A DNA stretch of 64,000 bases from Gerris lacustris (GCA_951217055.1 OX578276.1:61875307-61939306), one strand, 5' to 3'; numbered from the stretch's first letter, positions 1 to 12,244 are shown. Translations and numbers: made by a program. The notes: generated from the sequence alone by a model not told the origin.

Positions 1-196
1 TCCGAACTATTTTTTTTTCACTAACATTATATATTATATAACAATAACAATTATATTATCAACATTATATACGATTCAACAGAAAATTTAAAAACGTAGT
101 ATATAAAAAGTTCTTTTTATCTTGAAATTATTTCATTCTGCAACTATTACTGACTGTAATGTCAATTTGAGACAGTACAGTAACATAACATAAAAA

Positions 197-745
197 GAAA
201 GCTCCCTTCCGAAGAACGAAAATTTCCTAGGTCTCTGATTTCAAAAATTCCTAGACAGAAAACCGTTTTAGACATCAGTGAACATTTTTGGTTCCGTGTC
301 AGTCCGTCGGGCTGTTGCTGCATTGTTGTGAACAAAATATCTTTAAAAAATTCTCAGATGAAATAATTGAAATTTGGATGGTAGCCCAAAGTTGGTCCCT
401 TATAAGTTTCAACCTTCTGCGCCTATTTGTTTCTTTTCCACATGCACACAAACATACATTTCTTTACACCTATATCATCAAAAGTACTTACCTGATTTTT
501 ATGAAATTTAGATGGTTTGTCGAAAGTAGCCAGCAGATAGCCCCAGATTAATTTCAACCCTCTGCGCTCCTAAAATTTTTCTAAATTGATACTTTCATTC
601 ATGTAAAAAATCAAAACAATCTTAAAAGATTTAAAAAACCAGGGGAAAATTAAATAAATTTGACAATAATATAGGTTTTAATAGTATAAAATCATTAAAG
701 TATAAAAAATAGAACGAGCAACACTAATTGGCAGAGAATTTTTGT
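197..745 (+). repeat. Family A dispersed repeat, copy 1
   Basis: Runs from the 'gaagaacgaaaatttc' side through 'gacatcagtgaacatttttgg' to ACTAATTGGCAGAGAA. It lies just past the 3' end of gene 1, within about 200 bp of the stop codon. No coding capacity is seen; it is probably a non-autonomous transposable element. Confidence 0.7.
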
Positions 746-946
746 TATTGTTCTATACAAATAAATCTTAAAATATATAAAAACAAAGATTAATCTTTAT
801 TTTTATGGAAGATTAAAAAATTTAAATAACAATATAAAAAAAAACCTCTAACAAATACAATAACAATGACAATTCTATAGGTATTTAGGAAGGCCTCGCT
901 AAATTAATTTACAATTTTTACTTTAGGAACCTCTAAAGTATTATCA

Positions 947-3900
947 TCAGAGATGTTTTTCTTCTATTTTGACTGCTTGGTGAGATTTAGCATGGTGCTT
1001 GTCATGAATGACGTGGAACTTGTGTTCAGCTTGTGGTTGCTCATGCTCATATTGCGATAAAAAACCGGATGCGTAGGAAGGTATCTCATATTGAGGCTCA
1101 GGTTTATGCTTAAACGCCTCTGCTGGAAAATGAGGTATTCCAATCTTGTTAACGTGTGCTACAAAGCCAAGGTGTTTATCAGCTGTGTAGTGAACAATCC
1201 GTTCAGTTCCGTCGGCGTCCTTTAGTTTGTAGTAACCAGTAACTGTGTGTCCATCACTGGATTCCTTAGCTTCTTTGATATCACCCGTATGAGGATCATG
1301 CACTCCGTACTCGAACTTATAATGCTTGGGTGCCTGAAAATAATCAGTTTAATGTTAAACTTATCATATTGGAATAATAAATATAATAATAAATAATTGT
1401 TATTCATAACTGTAAGAGAGAAAAAAAAAATCTTATTATTTAAGTTACGTTGTGTCAAATAAGTTTAACTTACGTAGTGCTTATGTTCTTTGTGTTCTTC
1501 TAACTGAGCAGAGCAAAGGGTCAACACTGCTGACAACAAAAAGAGCTGAAACCAAGTGGAATTAATTATTTAAGTTTAGTTTTTTTTACGATATCTTTTT
1601 AAGCAATTGTATATACATATTAGAATAATTCGTCCATATTATAATAAATTTAATATTAAAATAAATTATGAACATTAGAATGAATTACATTAAGAATTAA
1701 ATCTAAATGTTCCCGAGAAGAACACATCTAGAATTATTAGAATCTGAAACTTTTAAACTTAATTCCTTACATCATTCTCAAGAAAGGCCCGTCATAATAT
1801 TTTCAATAATAAATGAGGAAAAAATAGTAGTAGTGGTAGTAGGTTCCAATAGTAGCACTTGACAGATAATACCGTAACATAATGCCATAGATAATCAATG
1901 GACATATGACAGATCAGATAATAATGGTCGAACCACTTGTTCCAACCTAGCGTTTGACGCCATAATTATTTGAGACCCCTTTTTACTAGCCCCCTGGCTC
2001 TTTACTAGCTCCCCTAGCTGGCTTTTTACTAGCTCCCCTGGCAGAGAGTTCTAGCTACTTTCTTCAGTCATCATACTTCTTTACTGTTCCAAGGTATACC
2101 GCCTACGTGAGTACGGTATGATTATTAGTGAACCATATGTAAATGTCATCATCATTGTAGGCAAGTCTGTAGCCGTAGCCACATGGGCATGCTGGCCTTC
2201 AAATTGCAGCACCCTTAAAAGTTATTCCTAAAATGGATTCAGAATGTGGAAATTAGATTAAATACTTTGAGCCGACATCCCCTGCGGAAAATATTTAGTT
2301 ATTTTAAAGGGGTTAGAGCATAGAAGTTTTTATTTCTGTTATTCAAATTTTAGATTAATTTTATAACAGAATTATCTTTGATTACTCATTTGAAATATAT
2401 TTAAGGTAATTTGAAGGCTAAGTGGTTGTCTTATTTTATTTCTACGTTCTTGGAGTGGAACCAAGACAAGTAGAAAGACAGAGACCAAACTTGAATGCCA
2501 GTCTCGTTTGTTAGATAATTGTTTACGGTAATTTCATGCTCTTGACAATCCCAGTCATTTGTAACAGCTTGACATACAAGACATGCTTGATGCTCCTCTA
2601 GGTTAATTCGTTTTTCATAGTCATCTAAACGTACATGTAGTATTTCTTAGGTGATAACTAATTCGATTTTCTATTTTCAACACGGATACAAGTGTTGAAC
2701 TCTTCGAACACATGATTTCTCCACTTTCCGCTTACAGTGTTTGTGCAATCCGTTCATCCGTCGCATTCCTTCTATTCAACCATTTATCCTATTCGAGATT
2801 TTACTATACCGGAATAACTCAATAATAAATCCAACCGATAAGAAAAAAATTTACTTATACGATTGTACAATTCTAACGATGATACAAGATTTTCAGAAAT
2901 GATAAAATACGCACGTAAATGGGTAATATCGAATCTTTATAATTTGATTCGGATATAGTGACTTTATTACTATTCGATTATTATTGCTGTTTGAAAATTC
3001 TTCCAACTCTTTTTTGAAAACTAGTTCTGATATAATCGATCCAATAAGATAACATTTAAATTTTCTTATAACACTAAATTTTAACCATCTTTAGATTTTA
3101 AGTAGCATATAAGTTGTAATTTTTATATTGAATTTAAAATAATACCGACACATAGTTATACTGAAATTAAATCCTACCTTCCTTAATGTATTATAATTTT
3201 AATTGATGTATTTTATATATTTATTAATTAACAAAATTATAAAAACAATGTGACCCTATTGGTAATTTTGAGGTTGTCGTTTCGACAAACCTGTTTTGAT
3301 TTTGAGTGGCATGGCGTCGTTTGAAGCTCTTTCTATTTTTTATTTTTCAACTGTCCAACAAAGTTCAAATAACTTATTTAGTTCTGACTACATAATTTTT
3401 TGCTAGTTTATTTTTCTACTTTGTCCTTGTTTTTAGAACTGCCTTTGAAAATCGAAAAAAAAAAAAAAAAATGAATCTGAACCTTGATAGAGATTTGTAA
3501 TTCTAATTTTTGCCCTAAAAAAAGTTTTTTTTTTTTTATCTTTTCTTCTTTATTTTATAGAAGAAAGGATTTGTTTTTCTCTTGTACCTACTTTGTAAAT
3601 TCAGTATGTGTTAACATAGCTTCACAAAAATAATTATATTTTATGACCCCTAGGAAAATTATATTTTTGAGCTACTTTCTAATAACATTTTATAAATTAT
3701 GTCTTAAGATTATTTATTTATATGCATTCGAAGGTAATTGATGTTATTTATTTCTTTATCTCATCTTAGCTTAAGAATTAAAAAAATTCTTGACCTAAGT
3801 TTATAAATATATCAAATAAAAAAAATAGTTATTTATGCACCTAGGGAGTAAAGTAAGCCATTATTCTCTGAGCGAAAAAGTTGGTCTTGAGGCGAAGCCG

Positions 3901-6402
3901 AAGAACCATGGTCCATAAATCCCGAGGCGAAGCCGAGGGAATTAGACGTTTAAATTCCCGAGGCGCAGCCGAGGGAATAACTCTAATTAGCGATAATTAT
4001 CGTGAGGGGAATAATGGCACTTACGAGGTACATACAATATTTTATCTCCAGTAGGAAGAAATTACACATTTTCGTCCATTGCACAGTTTTTATTTATTAT
4101 TTTAATAAATAACAATAATTATTAGCACTTTTAATAGCAGATATGAGATTTAATATTAAAAACAAATAAGAATTGGAATTAAACTCAAATAGAAGGTTAT
4201 TTAGATGCAGGTTATAAATAAAGATAAACATGGTCGAAAAACTCAATGCCGCCAACCTGATTTCAACAACTTCATTACATTAGCCATTCATTTTCTACTA
4301 GTTATAAAATAATTAAGTTGCAATCTTTACTTTTTTCCCTACTTTACTTTTTCTCCCTACTTTTTGAGTTCAGGGATAAAAAGACTTACTTTAGTCCCTC
4401 TAAACTAATTCAAAATCATAACTTTTTTTCCCTACTGGAGATAAAAAATTAAATAACACTTTATTGCAATTGTATATTTTTTTCAAATAATAAAAAATAC
4501 TGAATAATGACTATAATATGTCGTGCAATATTATTTGGAAACTTTTTAACTGGACTCACGTAGATTAATAATAAGTGTTATATGATTTCGTTGTAGATTT
4601 ATCTAAATCTAAGATTAATTTTGTTTGTATTTCACAAGTATAAGAAATGGTTTTCTTTGTCAGGGTAATGAGTAATGAGTGTTAAAAATGAGCTTGGACA
4701 TGATTTAAGACAAACCATTTAATTCTAAACTTCGGTTACAGACTGTGACGATAATCCAGCATTAAACTACCAATCATCATTTCACCTTCCTTTACTTATT
4801 ATTACTCTTATCACCACCTTTATTTTACTTTTTTTTTTACTATCTCATACAAAGAGAAAGTATTGTGATGGCGCGAAAATTCGATTTTGAGATTTTGATG
4901 GATTTACACGTTTTGAGGTCCCCTGAGTCCAAAAAATTGGTTTTTAAAAAATGTCTCTTTCGTCAGTGCAGACGCCTGGAGCCTAAACTACTGGGCAGAT
5001 TTTGACGAAATTTGGCATACATGTTCAGAAAATGCATACCCCGAGGCGAAATCTAAAAATGAATTTTAGCTTCAAATTTGGGGTAACCCCCCCCCCCTAA
5101 AAAACGTGAAAAAAACTATATAAGCCGTTTTCCCGGGAAAAATCTAGTTCCTGAGAAAATATTTTTAAACACGAGTTATTTTTATAATACATTTTGATGA
5201 AATGTTCAATAACAATTAAATGTACCTAGGAAACCTAATAAATGGAAGACACTGCGCTAAGTAATTATGAACGTATTTGAGAAAATTTGTCTGAATTGTC
5301 TTGGTCCGATATTTTGAGATAAAAATCATGCAGTTGATTTCATTTTTTAATGTTATTTATTTTATCTACGATTGATACGAAATATAAACATTGTATCTCT
5401 GTTTAGATGCGTAGAAAGTGATTCTTTACCTACTTGTATTCACTTCATAGTAGTGTCGGTGTTCGTTTTACTAAAAAATATTATTTAAAAAAGTTGTTTG
5501 CCTCATTAAATAGATGAAGTTAGAATTTTTTCCCTTCCAAAAATTCCAATTTTAAATTCGAAGCTTACGTTTACGCGAGCGTTGCGCGTGAACGCTTGGG
5601 TGGATAACGTTGTCCAACGAACTTGTCCCGGACATTGGTAAAATGAACATGTGTACCAAATTTCAACTAAGTCGGTCAACTTGTACTCCCGTTATCACCA
5701 TCGGTAGATTTCGTGACGGATTTTGCGTGACGGTGATTTTGTGACGGTTATTTTGTGACGGTGATTTTGTGACGGTTATTTTGTGACGGTGATTTTGGTT
5801 GTTTTTTTCGGATTCACTCCCGGGCTCCAGAACGTGCCATAAGGAACTTCGTTCCAAAAGCACAGATTATAATACTGTTACTTCTAAACGGAAAATAATA
5901 ATTAACACTCCACCTTTAAGTTTGAAAAATATTTCATTTACCTTTTGCACCATTCTGTTAATAATTGATGAGAAAATTTGGTTTTTATTCTATAGTCACT
6001 ATAATATTCTTCTAAAAAGTTTCAGATTAATGCGCAAAATTGATGTTAATAAATTATAAATCATTTGTATTGTTTATACACTAACAGGCCGTAATAATAA
6101 AATTAAAATTCGGGAAAGTATACTGCAAAATAAGGACTACAAGCAGATAATCTGTTTGTATAACACAAAATTATTAAATGTAAACATTTTGTACATAGAA
6201 TAATGTTTTAGTATGTATATCAATGTTTGACTCACGCCTTGATTATTATTCATAATGGAATAAAATGTCTTGTTTAATTAAGGACACTTTCTGTAGGGAT
6301 ACTAAACAAGTAGTGGTAGTATGATCGAAAGAAATTATATTGTAATAAGCTATAACGTTAGGAATAGTAATGTTGTGAATTAAATACCTGACGACTGTAC
6401 AT
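947..6402 (-). CDS. RR-2 cuticular protein, gene 1 of the cluster (157 aa, three exons)
   Basis: Secreted structural protein expected to bind chitin in the exoskeleton. Coding exons read right to left: 6388-6402 (MYSRQ), 1474-1545 and 947-1333, all joined in phase 0; introns are 4842 and 140 bp. The signal peptide is MYSRQLFLLSAVLTLCSA, probably cut near SA-Q. The mature part starts LEEHKEHKHY and is followed by the RR-2 domain, from [14 protein letters not shown] through GYYKLKDADGTERI to HYTADKHLGFVAH. The C-terminus ends with [16 protein letters not shown] and EEKHL, shared with gene 2. The RR-2 exon and signal exon are firm (acceptors cag/GCA and cag/CTC, donor TAC/gtaagt). The first exon is inferred: its donor is weak (CAG/gtattt), but it lies 55 bp below a TATA box and matches MYTQK of gene 2. 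A weaker first exon, MVQK at 5942-5953, is also possible. An AATAAA signal lies at 797-802, about 145 bp past the stop. Confidence 0.85.
1560..3830. other. Gene 1 intron 1, left part: no recognised feature
   Basis: AT-rich intron sequence. A short tandem of 'ttttactagc/tcccctgg' units lies near 1980-2045. I see no conserved exon, RNA gene or family A-G copy here. Confidence 0.4.
3840..4445 (-). mobile_element. E-family element, copy 1 (non-autonomous, inside gene 1 intron 1)
   Basis: The left part carries GGCGAAGCC at 3891-3899 and 3926-3934 and a variant at 3962-3970. This is followed by a conserved block (catacaatattttatct) and a perfect 15-bp inverted repeat, TTTATCTCCAGTAGG at 4041-4055 with its complement at 4431-4445. 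The order (GCGAAGC motifs, conserved block, inverted repeat, core) is the mirror of the copies at 22.8 and 24.7 kb, hence the minus orientation. No coding sequence is seen in this copy. Confidence 0.55.
4830..5330 (+). repeat. Family D dispersed repeat, copy 1
   Basis: Starts at 'actatctcatacaaagag' and carries 'gtgatggcgcgaaaattcg', 'ttgaggtcccctgagtcc', 'ggcatacatgttcag', a poly-C run and 'cgttttcccgggaaaaatc'. It ends near 'cttggtccgat'. Compared with the copy at 58.1 kb it lacks the tRNA-like B-box segment. Confidence 0.7.
5345..5425. repeat. Fragment of the family G element end
   Basis: 'ttttatctacgattgatacg' and 'tctctgtttagatgcg' match the end of the elements at 17440 and 60200. Only one end is present. 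Confidence 0.5.
5445..5870 (-). repeat. Family B dispersed repeat, copy 1
   Basis: Reverse copy. It carries 'agtagtgtcggtgttcg', 'acgcgagcgttgcgcg', 'ccaacgaacttgtcccgg' and 'gaacttcgttcc', all shared with the copy at 22.06-22.44 kb. It contains a 14-bp tandem array absent from the other copies. Confidence 0.7.
5713..5796 (+). repeat. Tandem array, six copies of a 14-bp unit
   Basis: GTGACGGTGATTTT alternates with GTGACGGTTATTTT at an exact 14-bp period (copies begin at 5713, 5727, 5741, 5755, 5769 and 5783). It lies within a family B repeat. Confidence 0.9.
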
Positions 6403-6420
6403 GTTGAATTGTAAGCGTAA

Positions 6421-6457
6421 ACTGGATACACCAAAACTTTTGTCTTAACCTTATATA
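6421..6457 (-). promoter_or_regulatory. Core promoter of cuticular gene 1: TATA box and initiator
   Basis: TATATAAG lies at 6457-6450 on the minus strand. An initiator-like TCCAGT follows at 6426-6421, with the likely start A at 6423, about 32 to 34 bp below the TATA. The proposed ATG is 21 bp further on. This spacing is canonical for a TATA-dependent arthropod promoter. The transcription start is inferred, not measured. Confidence 0.55.
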
Positions 6458-6459
6458 GG

Positions 6460-8260
6460 TTTAATTATAGCTCCACTTGAAAGGAATTACAGATGGGTAA
6501 TATTTTTTTTAGGCATATATACTTGTGAAACTATGTATGTAGGTAAACGCTTAGTTTGTAATATTAATATTTCCTAATCTAGGCCCCAAAAAGTGTACTT
6601 CCCGGACCATAACACTAAAACTCTTGTCTTCACCTAATCAAAGTTATCATTGTCTAAAAATAATTAATTGTTGGTATTTTACTAACTGGAAGAGTTCTGT
6701 ATCTTTCATCTACTAACAGAGCATTAATTCTAATGATTATAATCTTTAGAGTAAATTTGAGTCATCAGATCTAATTATTTTATTCCAGTGATCTAACAGT
6801 TTTCGTTTAAAACAGCATTATTGAACCTGATATATTTTAAGAAGGAGAACTGGTTACAGTACAAATAAATATGAAGTAAACATCATTAAGCATTTTTTCA
6901 TTGTAGTATTCGGTTAATAATTGAAAATCTTTAACTATGTTTAAAACTTCTCTTTCAAGTTAAAGGATGCATATATGATCAACTTATTTTAAGAAGACAA
7001 GAGGCTTGTTTTAAACTAAACTTCAACCAAATCCATTTAATTATTTTAGTTATTGTCGTTTAAGTAATTTTAAGCGTTTCAGAGACTATGCTTAGATTGT
7101 TTAACATACAAAAGTTCACTATAACCAAACAACAAGTTGTATAATCCTAAAAGAAATAATTAAGGCAGTGAATAAGGATCGCTATAAGATGAATTGCAAC
7201 ACCGTTTCAGAAATTGAGAAAAAGCTAGTAAAATCAAAACAATGGCCTAGATACAGGAAACAGAAATAGGAAATGTATTCAAAGAAAGAAAAGTTGGTTA
7301 TAAATTATAAAGGAATTTATGACAACGAGACGCTGTTTTAAGGTGTAAATATTGACCAGATATTTCGCTTGCTATAAAGAATAAATATATGGATTGTTAT
7401 AATAATAAAAATGTAATTTAATATGTTCGGCCCTTAGCCCTTATCAAACTTTTTAAAATGTTTGATTTATTTCAAACCTTTAATCTATTTGTTAAACTTT
7501 TTAGTATGTTAATACTTAAAAAAGACAACCTTTCTCTGCAATCACTAATTAAAAAAGAAAATTGGTCTTACGATCTCAAACAAAACTTTCTTATATACTT
7601 AGTGATACTAATGTACTACGTAAGCCCAATTATATAATAACATAGCATTAAAAATTTGGAAAAATAATAATAATAATAATAATTTAAAACCTTTGCTTTT
7701 CAGCGTTACGCTTCTAGCAGGTGTTTGAGGAGGTTATTTAGCTTACAATTCATATATAATACATATTTTTTTCTTTCTAATATTTCTAGTAGTTACAAGT
7801 GTTAACTTATTGCACTTTTACAAGTTTCTTACCATTAATGTTTGTTTACAACTAGTATACAAAATTACTAAAAATATTCCCTCTTTTGCACTAGAAGTTT
7901 ACTTTATGAGGTTTTGGACAGTATTTTGTTATTTTATAGATACTAAAAGTAATTATTTGTTGATGACAACGAAAACAAATATGTAAAATTTGGAAAAATA
8001 ATATCATTATAATTTAACCCTGCTAGGAATAGAGAGGTGAGTGTTTCGACTTCTAATGGGTACAAGTACTATTAGCTCGGAAACTAATTTTTTCTGGGAC
8101 ATGGTAAAAGTAGCATTTGAATAGCCTGTGGTAAGAAACTTTATTGCACGCACTCTAATGCCAGGCATTCAAGGTCCATCTTGCAGTACCACACTCACTC
8201 CGACGAGTCAATATGGTATTGAAAACAAGCTCTAATGAAGGAAATTATGAAGTTTTTCTA
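6460..8260. other. Upstream flank of gene 1: no recognised gene
   Basis: AT-rich, with few matches to the repeat families, so it may hold regulatory sequence for gene 1. I see no exon, RNA gene or clear nuclear-receptor site here. Confidence 0.4.
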
Positions 8261-8261
8261 A

Positions 8262-8429
8262 AATTTCACTAATTGAAGCGAACGTAAGCGAGCTTCTTAC
8301 ATTCAACAACCTATGCATCTTGTCTGTCTGTCAGTAACGTTTACGTGTCCGACGATAACTTGAGTAAAAGTTGACCGATTTAGTTGAAATTTGGTATACA
8401 TGTATGTTTCTCTTACTAATACTCAGGCT
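8262..8429 (+). repeat. Family B repeat, copy 2, left half (interrupted by a hAT element)
   Basis: Starts 'gaagcgaacgtaagcgagc' and ends at the 8-bp target sequence CTCAGGCT. The right half resumes at 11173. Joined across the insertion it matches other B copies (12310 and 32340). Confidence 0.8.
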
Positions 8430-8750
8430 CAGTGACGGATTAAGGCCTAGGCCAACAAGGCCAATGCTTAGGGCCCGCAACAGACGGGGGCCCGGAAAAA
8501 AAAAAAAACAATAAAAATAATAAAAGAGATCTCTTTTGGGGGCCCCTCGCCCCAAAGAATATTGATAAGCAAAACAAAAAAAAAGGACTTGCGTGTTCAG
8601 AAGTGAATGGCCCCCAAATGAAATTTTGTTATGCTCTAAAGGGGCCCCTATCGATGTTGATACGAGGTTTCTTTTTTGTTTTCTGGATATGGGGGCCCCC
8701 TGGCACTGGGGCCCGAGCGGCACTGTGGGCCCATAGTTACGCCACTGAGA

Positions 8751-10063
8751 AAAAGCCTATAATGAGGAAGGTTTTGCAGAGAGTAGTGGCAACAATAACA
8801 TTTTTATCAAAATGTGGTCTTGCGATCAGGGGAGCTAGGGAGTATTTAAATACATCAGTTTCAGTTGGTAACTACACTACCGCTTTAGAATATTTAAGTG
8901 AATTTGCCGATTTTATAGCAGAAAATTTTGCGACGAATTCATTGAAATTATGGGCAAGGAACTTTTGAAGTCTTTAACAAACGAAGTTATAAGTGCAAAA
9001 TATTTTTCTATAATTGTCCTTTCGACGCCTGATTTCACTCATGTGGACTAACTGACATTTATTATAACATAATATTTAAACAAAGACGGAGAGCAGTGGC
9101 GTAGCTAGGGAATTTTGGGCCCCCCGCAAGAACTATTTGGGGGCCCCCTGACGGTGGGGGCCCTCCCGCAATGCGGGCCCATAGTTACGCCACTTACGGA
9201 GAGCCAGTGGAAATTTTATTTGGATTTATACCAATATATTCTCTTCTCATTAAGGAGAGGCTATTGAAGAAGTGATTTTGAAGTTCCTAGAACAATTAGG
9301 AATTAATAGGACCTGCTACGTGAATGCAGCTAATATGGCTGGAAAATATAACAGAGTTCGGGCTCGAGTTAAAGAAATCTGTAGTGACGCGCATTTATTA
9401 TATCCCTTACTTTTTTTTGAATTTATGCTCATTCTTTGAATCTAATTGGAAACAGCGCTGCAGAATCTTCCTTGCAAGGAGTAAAATATTTTAATATCAT
9501 AGAAAATATTTCCAGTGGTCAGTCGCCCAACTTATTGCTGGAATATACTGGAAAAACAATTTTCAAGCAGTAATAAACACTTGAATGCAAAATAATTGTG
9601 TGACACTAGGTGGTCATCTAGAGCTGACGTTGTATATTGATGCAATATACAACGGACACGGACAGTGTGAGATAATTCAGGCTTTAAGTGTAATTGCAAA
9701 TTGAGATACACAAAAACCAGCGACAAACATTCAAGCTAATACATAGTCTTATTCAAAAAATGGAATCTTTAGAATTTTCATTAATGACTATAATTTGGTA
9801 TAAAATTTTGAAAAGGATTAATAATAACGGCAAAAGTTTTACAGGATACTAGCACTATATCATCTTCTGCTGTAATGACACTTAACAGTTTATTTGACTT
9901 CATTAATTATTACCGAACCAAATGACATAGAATCAGAAGCTTTTAAAAGAACTAAAGTCAAATATTATAAAATAGACAAAAAAATACGATAAGTAAAAAA
10001 AAAAAAATTACGAGATATTTAACACTCCCCATTAGTGTTGCTTCAGGAGAACGATCTTTTTAG
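8751..10063 (+). pseudogene. Broken hAT transposase (DUF4371/ZMYM1-like)
   Basis: Fragments in several frames resemble the hAT transposases often annotated as zinc finger MYM-type 1-like. Near 8765-8965 one frame reads VLQRVVATITFLSKCGLA, then ALEYLSEFADFIAENF. From 8939 another frame reads GKELLKSLTNEVISAKYFS, then STPDFTHVD and a stop. The residue before STPD is Leu, where I recall Asp in active relatives. Near 10021-10060, LPISVASGERSF matches the hAT C-terminal dimerisation motif. Stops, frame changes and nested insertions make it non-functional. Confidence 0.7.
9094..9195. mobile_element. 102-bp hAT-type MITE nested in the hAT transposon
   Basis: Ends CAGTGGCGTAGCTAGGG and CCCATAGTTACGCCACTT form an imperfect terminal inverted repeat. 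The flanks are the 8-bp duplication ACGGAGAG at 9086-9093 and 9196-9203. The interior is G/C-rich (gggccccc). A related end, 'gcccatagttacgccactg', occurs at 8727-8746, which suggests a second, truncated relative. Confidence 0.85.
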
Positions 10064-10700
10064 TTTTTCGAGGTCAACCTAGAAACCCTTATGCTTTTGG
10101 TAGTTCGTCCGTCAGTCCGTCGCAACTTGGAGTATATTTCCCGACCTCCTGAACCTAACCCTCTTGAAATTTGGTGTACAAGTTAAACTTTTTTGCCCAA
10201 AAACTAAAAAAACTATTGCGGACTTAAACACTCGAAATTTCTGCAAGATGCGAAGAATTGGTAATAGATCGCAATATTTTATATTTTTTGAAATTTTCAA
10301 GTGAGGTATCACTTCAAAGGTATTGAGGTGTAGATCACAAATTTATATCATGTTTCCAAAATAGCGGCCATTTTACCCCCCCAAAAAATTAAAATAAAAC
10401 GCAACCCCCCCCCCCCCCCCCCCCCCCGTTACCCCATTAGGACAGGTCCTAAAAATAAGGCAAAAATACAAAAATATGCATCTCTGTAGTCCAATGATAT
10501 TTCCGGGAGTTGATATAAAAAATAAAAAAGTCAAATTTTAAAAAATGTAGGGGGCCGTAACTCAAGAGCCCCAAAATGATTATTTTTCGAAAATTCGAAG
10601 TTGGGTATCATTTTAAAGGTATTGGAATTTGGTTCACAAAAATATATCGTGTTTCCAAAATGGCGGCCATTTTACCCCTAAAAGAACATAATAAGTGCGT
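10055..10700 (+). repeat. Family C dispersed repeat, copy 1 (inside the hAT element)
   Basis: Starts at 'ttcgaggtcaacctagaaac' and carries 'gtccgtcagtccgtcgcaac' and 'gcggacttaaacactcg'. The unit 'ggtatcatttcaaaggtatt ... ccaaaatggcggccatttta' appears twice. A long poly-C run lies near 10406-10427. Confidence 0.75.
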
Positions 10701-11172
10701 ACCAAAGATACTGAAGGATAATATATGTACGCCTTTCTTCTTAAAAGTGAAACTTTTTATACATATTTTCGTTTAAAAATAATAATAATTAATTCTTATG
10801 ACCGAAGAAACCCTTTTAGTAACTTGCTGGCAAGTACTTGACAGGATTTTTTCTGTGTTATAAAGAGTAAAATCAAGGAAATAAATTAGCCCAAAAAAAA
10901 CTGAGTAACCTATCATTATTTTACATCGAAAATGATGAAATGAATAAGCCTGCGATTTAACAATAAACAATTTTGAAGCTATAAAGCCAGGACCTAGCCA
11001 AATTTGTTAGATAGTTAGTGGATAATACATTTGTTAAGTAAAAAATTAAAAATTAATGTTAAATTCTTTAACTGACAACATCAAAATGTGTCATAGGTAA
11101 GTGGAGGGGGGGGGAGGGGGGCCCGGAATTGACCTTTGGCCTAGGGCCCGGCAACACCTTAATCCGTCACTG

Positions 11173-11320
11173 CTCAGGCTAAGTTCGTTGGACAGCGTGA
11201 ACGTCCAAGAGTTCACGCGCAACGCTCGCGTAAACGAGAGGTTCAAAAATTAAATTGAAATTTCAGGACGAAACCAACAGCGACACCGCTATCAATTAAT
11301 AAAGATCGCTAAAACTATTA
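11173..11320 (+). repeat. Family B repeat, copy 2, right half
   Basis: Resumes with the duplicated CTCAGGCT, then 'aagttcgttggacagcg', 'gcgcaacgctcgcgtaaacg' and 'cagcgacaccgctatc'. Confidence 0.75.
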
Positions 11321-12244
11321 AAGCGGACCTAAACGTTTATAATAGAGAAAACAACATTTTTACCGATATCTTACGTTCTAATGTAACGATTTTAATAAAA
11401 CTTCATATGCACCATCTAATGCACAATTGGAACAGGCATGCAAAATTAGTTTTTTTGTAGCAAAGTGATACATTTTATAATAATTGAAAAGGAGGTGTGT
11501 GGTTAGAGGAATAGTCAGAATGGGGGGTGGTACCCTTACTACTAGCCGCTGTACTACTACTACTATACCCATTATCTATCAACTCATCATGATTCATGAT
11601 TATCTATTTTTTCATTATTCAAAACATATCTATTACTATACGCTCGCTTCAATGATAGAGCCACGCGATGCCTAGTAAATAAAATTGGTTTAAATGTTAA
11701 ACAAACATATATAATATAATCATATATACATAAAACTATTATAAATATATAACATATAATATAGCGAGCGGGGAGCGGGAGGAAGAAAATTATAGTTTAT
11801 AAAGAACGTCTCAGTTCAATTCCATAAGTGATACTGATGTTGGGTTCCGTGTAGGACCATGTGTGGGATAGATCCGACCGCAAGACCCGACAGTGGCGTA
11901 CTACCACCTTGGACCGTGAATAGCTGGTATTATTTAGAGGTAACATCTATGGTTACTTGCGTAATCATATCTCTCCGAAGATACAAACACAAAAAGTTTA
12001 AACTTTCCAGTTATGTCACCAGAAAAATATAGGGACGTCCCAAAAATTATCCCTATGAAATCGGTTGACTTTTAAGGGGTCGTCTTCTATACACATTTTG
12101 CTTACCGAAGGTAACGGAAGCATTGTGTTCACTTTTGAGAACGAAAAACTTTTATGTCTCCGATTTTAAAATTCCAATACAGAAATCCGTTTCAGACATC
12201 AGGGAACATTTTTGGTCTCGTGTCTGTTTGTCTGTCGGTCTGTG

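Larger units (their letters stand above)
8430..11172 (+). mobile_element. hAT DNA transposon, decayed, with intact termini and target duplication
   Basis: A perfect 16-bp terminal inverted repeat, CAGTGACGGATTAAGG, lies at 8430-8445 with its complement at 11157-11172. It is flanked by the 8-bp direct repeat CTCAGGCT at 8422-8429 and 11173-11180. Eight-bp duplications and CAGTG-type ends are diagnostic of the hAT superfamily. The inside carries remnants of a ZMYM1/DUF4371-like transposase. Later insertions (a 102-bp MITE at 9094 and family C sequence from about 10055) lie within it. Confidence 0.9.

Noticed and set aside
4026..4034. ATG-TAC-CTC with a strong donor as a gene 1 first exon
   Set aside because: Lies inside an E-family repeat and has no promoter signals.
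5942..5953. Alternative first exon MVQK for gene 1 (donor AAG/gtaaat)
   Set aside because: Good splice site and fitting peptide, but no well-placed canonical TATA; the exon at 6388-6402 has TATA, initiator and similarity to gene 2. Kept as second choice.
6235..6252. Alternative first exon MNNNQG for gene 1 (donor GGC/gtgagt)
   Set aside because: Strong donor, but no TATA or initiator at a suitable distance.
8331..8723. 130-aa minus-strand frame
   Set aside because: Spans the junction of a family B repeat and the hAT end; no domain, clearly accidental.
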